Of a stretch of DNA of 5,553 bases, positions 5,006 to 5,553 are shown in pieces (positions within the stretch are counted from its first letter, which is position 1; each line of letters starts with the position of its first letter). Under the pieces are notes generated by a model. The model saw only the letters and a list, made by a program, of their open reading frames with translations. It was not told the DNA's origin and did no database searches. The DNA is from VEQN01 sp036405975 (GTDB lineage: Bacteria > Patescibacteriota > Minisyncoccia > Phycocordibacterales > CAIZLB01), in assembly GCA_036405975.1 (NCBI GenBank), contig DASWWM010000007.1, forward strand, positions 1 through 5,553. Reading direction: 5' to 3'. The position numbers were made by a program, and so were the translations under genes.

Positions 5006-5553
5006 TTATGCCTCATAGACCCTGACCATCGCAGGTCGGATCACTTTGCCGTTCAGCATATAACCTTTCTGCAAGACTTCTGCTACGGTGTCAGCCTTCG
5101 TCTTATCTTCAGCGGGAACCATTGAGATTGACTGATGGAGGTTCGGGTCAAATACATCGCCTATGGCTCCAAAGCCCGTGACGCCTTGCTTTGAAAGAAT
5201 GCCTGAAAGCTGATTGTAAATGCCTTCGATCCCCTTCCGCCATTCCTCAGATACCGACTCCCATGATGCCTTATTGGCCATGGCCATATCGAAGCTGTCG
5301 AGAACTGGAAGCATATCTTCCAGGACGCCTTGCTTTGCAAACTTGAGAAAGTCCTGCTTTGACTCTTCGTCTCGCCTTCGAGCATTTATGAACTCGGCTT
5401 TGTCCTTCTGCCAGCCGTTCAGGTATGCCTGCTTTTCTTCCACTGCAACCTTAAGTTTCGCCCGAAGCTTTTTGATGGCTTCCGCAGGACCGAGTTCTGA
5501 TTCCTCGTCAAAGACTACGTCGTGTTCCATTTCAGCTGTTTCTGATTCCTGAG
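5006..5553 (-). CDS. grpE: Nucleotide exchange factor GrpE, N-terminus possibly cut by window edge
   Basis: GrpE is a dimeric cytoplasmic protein that releases ADP from DnaK and so resets the chaperone cycle. From the first in-window ATG (5530) it has 174 aa, within the family range. A charged, helical coiled-coil region covers about residues 15-60. LPVLDSFDMAM (74-84) matches the core helix. The C-terminal beta domain carries FDPNLHQSISMVP (127-139) and the closing signature VLQKGYMLNGKVIRPAMVRV (152-171), ending YEA. The frame remains open upstream of 5530 to the edge and reads QESETAE, the acidic style typical of GrpE N-termini; no Shine-Dalgarno is placed properly for 5530. The true start may therefore lie outside the window. 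A terminator follows closely, so grpE is not co-transcribed with dnaK. Any partner such as hrcA would be off the right edge. Confidence 0.96.
   Translation of the reverse strand, partial: QESETAEMEHDVVFDEESELGPAEAIKKLRAKLKVAVEEKQAYLNGWQKDKAEFINARRRDEESKQDFLKFAKQGVLEDMLPVLDSFDMAMANKASWESVSEEWRKGIEGIYNQLSGILSKQGVTGFGAIGDVFDPNLHQSISMVPAEDKTKADTVAEVLQKGYMLNGKVIRPAMVRVYEA

Noticed and set aside
5220..5552. Plus-strand 110-aa open frame opposite grpE
   Set aside because: It is Ser-rich antisense of a clear GrpE gene.

Overview
The window looks like a chromosomal piece of a small-genome bacterium. The best guess is a member of the Candidate Phyla Radiation (Patescibacteria, Parcubacteria-like). The clues are indirect: a secreted Ig-like/peptidoglycan-binding protein of a style common in that group, starts that lack Shine-Dalgarno sequences, a short unrecognised protein, and moderate GC. 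No rRNA or marker gene is present to settle it. The certain content is the DnaK chaperone machine: dnaJ, dnaK and grpE, all on the minus strand.

Layout from left to right. Bases 1-978 hold the first 326 codons of dnaJ (minus strand), cut by the left edge. A 115-base gap with two possible hairpins separates it from dnaK (3040-1094, complete, 648 aa). A 115-base gap upstream of dnaK carries an imperfect inverted repeat and a 10-base palindrome but no CIRCE element. Next comes an unrecognised 145-aa minus-strand gene (3593-3156) with a good sigma-70-type promoter. A short divergent promoter region (about 3609-3745) follows. The only plus-strand gene is at 3746-4927. It encodes a 393-aa exported protein with three Ig/cadherin-like repeats and a C-terminal peptidoglycan-binding domain, and its extended -10 box sits so close to the ATG that the mRNA should be leaderless. 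A bidirectional terminator (4952-4984) lies between this gene and grpE (5006 to the right edge, minus strand, N-terminus possibly beyond the window).

How the parts work together. GrpE is the nucleotide-exchange factor and DnaJ the J-domain co-chaperone for DnaK, so the window contains the full folding machine. It is not the usual compact grpE-dnaK-dnaJ operon. A terminator, an oppositely oriented cell-surface gene and a small unknown gene separate grpE from dnaK, so grpE and dnaK/dnaJ probably form separate transcription units. Arginine codon use differs sharply along the window: dnaK uses CGA for 21 of its 24 arginines, while the exported protein uses it for 1 of 14. I found no mobile element, CRISPR array, tRNA or rRNA, and no convincing new multi-gene system. 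The most interesting points are the CGA bias, the leaderless extended -10 promoter, the split chaperone locus and the unknown small gene.
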